This document shows positions 63,161 to 64,000 of a stretch of DNA of 64,000 nt, piece by piece. The stretch lies in NCBI GenBank assembly GCA_013398275.1, contig VZSE01013216.1, positions 2,191,917-2,255,916 on the forward strand, in the 5' to 3' direction. Source of the DNA: Promerops cafer. Taxonomy: Eukaryota > Chordata > Aves > Passeriformes > Nectariniidae. Below the pieces are notes generated by a model, which did no database searches, was not told where the DNA came from, and was given only the letters and a program-made list of their open reading frames with translations. Every line of letters starts with the position of its first letter. Within the stretch, counting starts at the first letter, position 1. A program made the translations under genes and the position numbers.

Positions 63161-64000
63161 GGATGGGTGTTGGTATCTTTTTCAATCTGACATAGATTAA
63201 AGCAATAAAAATGTCATTACTGTTCAGCCTCTCCATTCAGAAGAGAAAATTGATCTGAACCTATCAGAAAAAAAGAAGACTGCTACAGAAAAAACTTCAT
63301 GGTGGAGGTCAGAGTATTCACAAGCATTAACCAATTTGCAGAAAGGGAATGAGACTGATATGTGTACCTCTGTGCAGCATAGCAAGCAAAATAAACATTG
63401 TGTTTAAGATACTAAAACCATTTGTGAAACTTGTTTTTTCTTGTGAGTTTCACACTAGGCACATGGGCAGAAGTTTTATAGGCTTCAAATGTTTAGCATT
63501 TTCTTTGAAATTTTTAAAATTGTACAGGGCTAAATGCATATTAATCCACATAGCAGTTTCTGGTTCAATTCTGTGGCAGTTGTTGTGCAGAGGATGGAGT
63601 GTTCATGGTGTTGTGAATTGGGACTCCATACAAAACATAGATTTTGCTTCCAGCTCCTTTCTTAGAAAATAGCAAATGATGGTGTGTGTACAGAAATGGA
63701 GAGAATGGCTTGGTAGTTATCAAAAGCTAAATCTGTCTTTGTAAATTGCATTCAATTCCCCCCCACACCAGTCCTTTCTGCAACACAGTTTTTGGATGTT
63801 GGAGTCATTTAATTGAAATTGGACATTCTTTCTTGTTACCATCAATTGTAAAAAGTTTTATTTTCCCACCCCCTGAAATGGGACCCCGCATACAGATTTT
63901 TAGAAGTACAAAGTGCAGCTTCTAGTGATTTCAGTTTCTGCATTGCACTGAGTGTAAAAAGTAGCATACTGATACAGAGTGTTTAAAAAACAGGGTCCGT

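Larger units (their letters stand above)
61005..64000 (+). other. UBR3: start of the intron after w25
   Basis: About 3 kb of AT-rich intron running off the window. It contains a minus-strand CR1-like stub (61959-62017) and an imperfect 22-nt repeat pair at 63091-63112 and 63139-63160. I searched for the next expected UBR3 exon and did not see it. Confidence 0.78.

Noticed and set aside
1..64000. CRISPR arrays, operons, prophage, toxin or defence systems, endogenous retrovirus, tRNA or rRNA genes
   Set aside because: The window is vertebrate nuclear intron and exon sequence. No regularly spaced repeats, LTR pairs, viral genes or structural RNA motifs were seen.

Overview
This window is nuclear DNA from a bird. 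Several 5'-truncated CR1 retrotransposon tails, AT-rich introns of moderate size and a classical spliced gene all point that way; nothing prokaryotic or organellar is present. No species can be named from the sequence alone. One gene fills the window: the middle and later part of UBR3, an E3 ubiquitin ligase of the UBR (N-recognin-like) family, on the plus strand. I find 25 distinct coding exons, numbered w1 to w25 here, from 1584 to 61004. They give about 1,140 codons, roughly 60% of the near-1,890-residue vertebrate protein. Exons w1 to w24 join in one open frame at recognisable splice sites. The N-terminal part with the UBR box lies before the window, and the C-terminal part lies after it. 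Layout: 1-1583 is intron; 1584-6384 carries w1-w6 (helical central region); 6828-10596 is an exact 1,884-bp direct duplication around a single N (almost certainly an assembly error) that repeats w7 and w8; 10708-24936 carries w9-w17, including a minor-spliceosome (AT-AC, U12-type) intron between w10 and w11; 31475-37556 carries w18-w21, which together build the RING finger; 38370-61004 carries w22-w25, separated by large introns of 5 to 10 kb. The largest intron (43834-53873) holds an isolated CpG-rich block near 51.5-51.7 kb with an X-box-like motif about 0.4 kb before it and an enhancer-like, homeodomain-motif-bearing stretch after it. This is the best candidate for an undescribed regulatory element. 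Three points matter most to a user of this annotation: the false duplication, the AT-AC intron (a GT-AG-only gene finder will mispredict w10/w11), and a frame mismatch between w24 and w25 that suggests a sequence error or an unfound small exon. I saw no tRNA, rRNA, CRISPR array, second protein-coding gene or intact mobile element, and no evidence of a novel multi-gene system.
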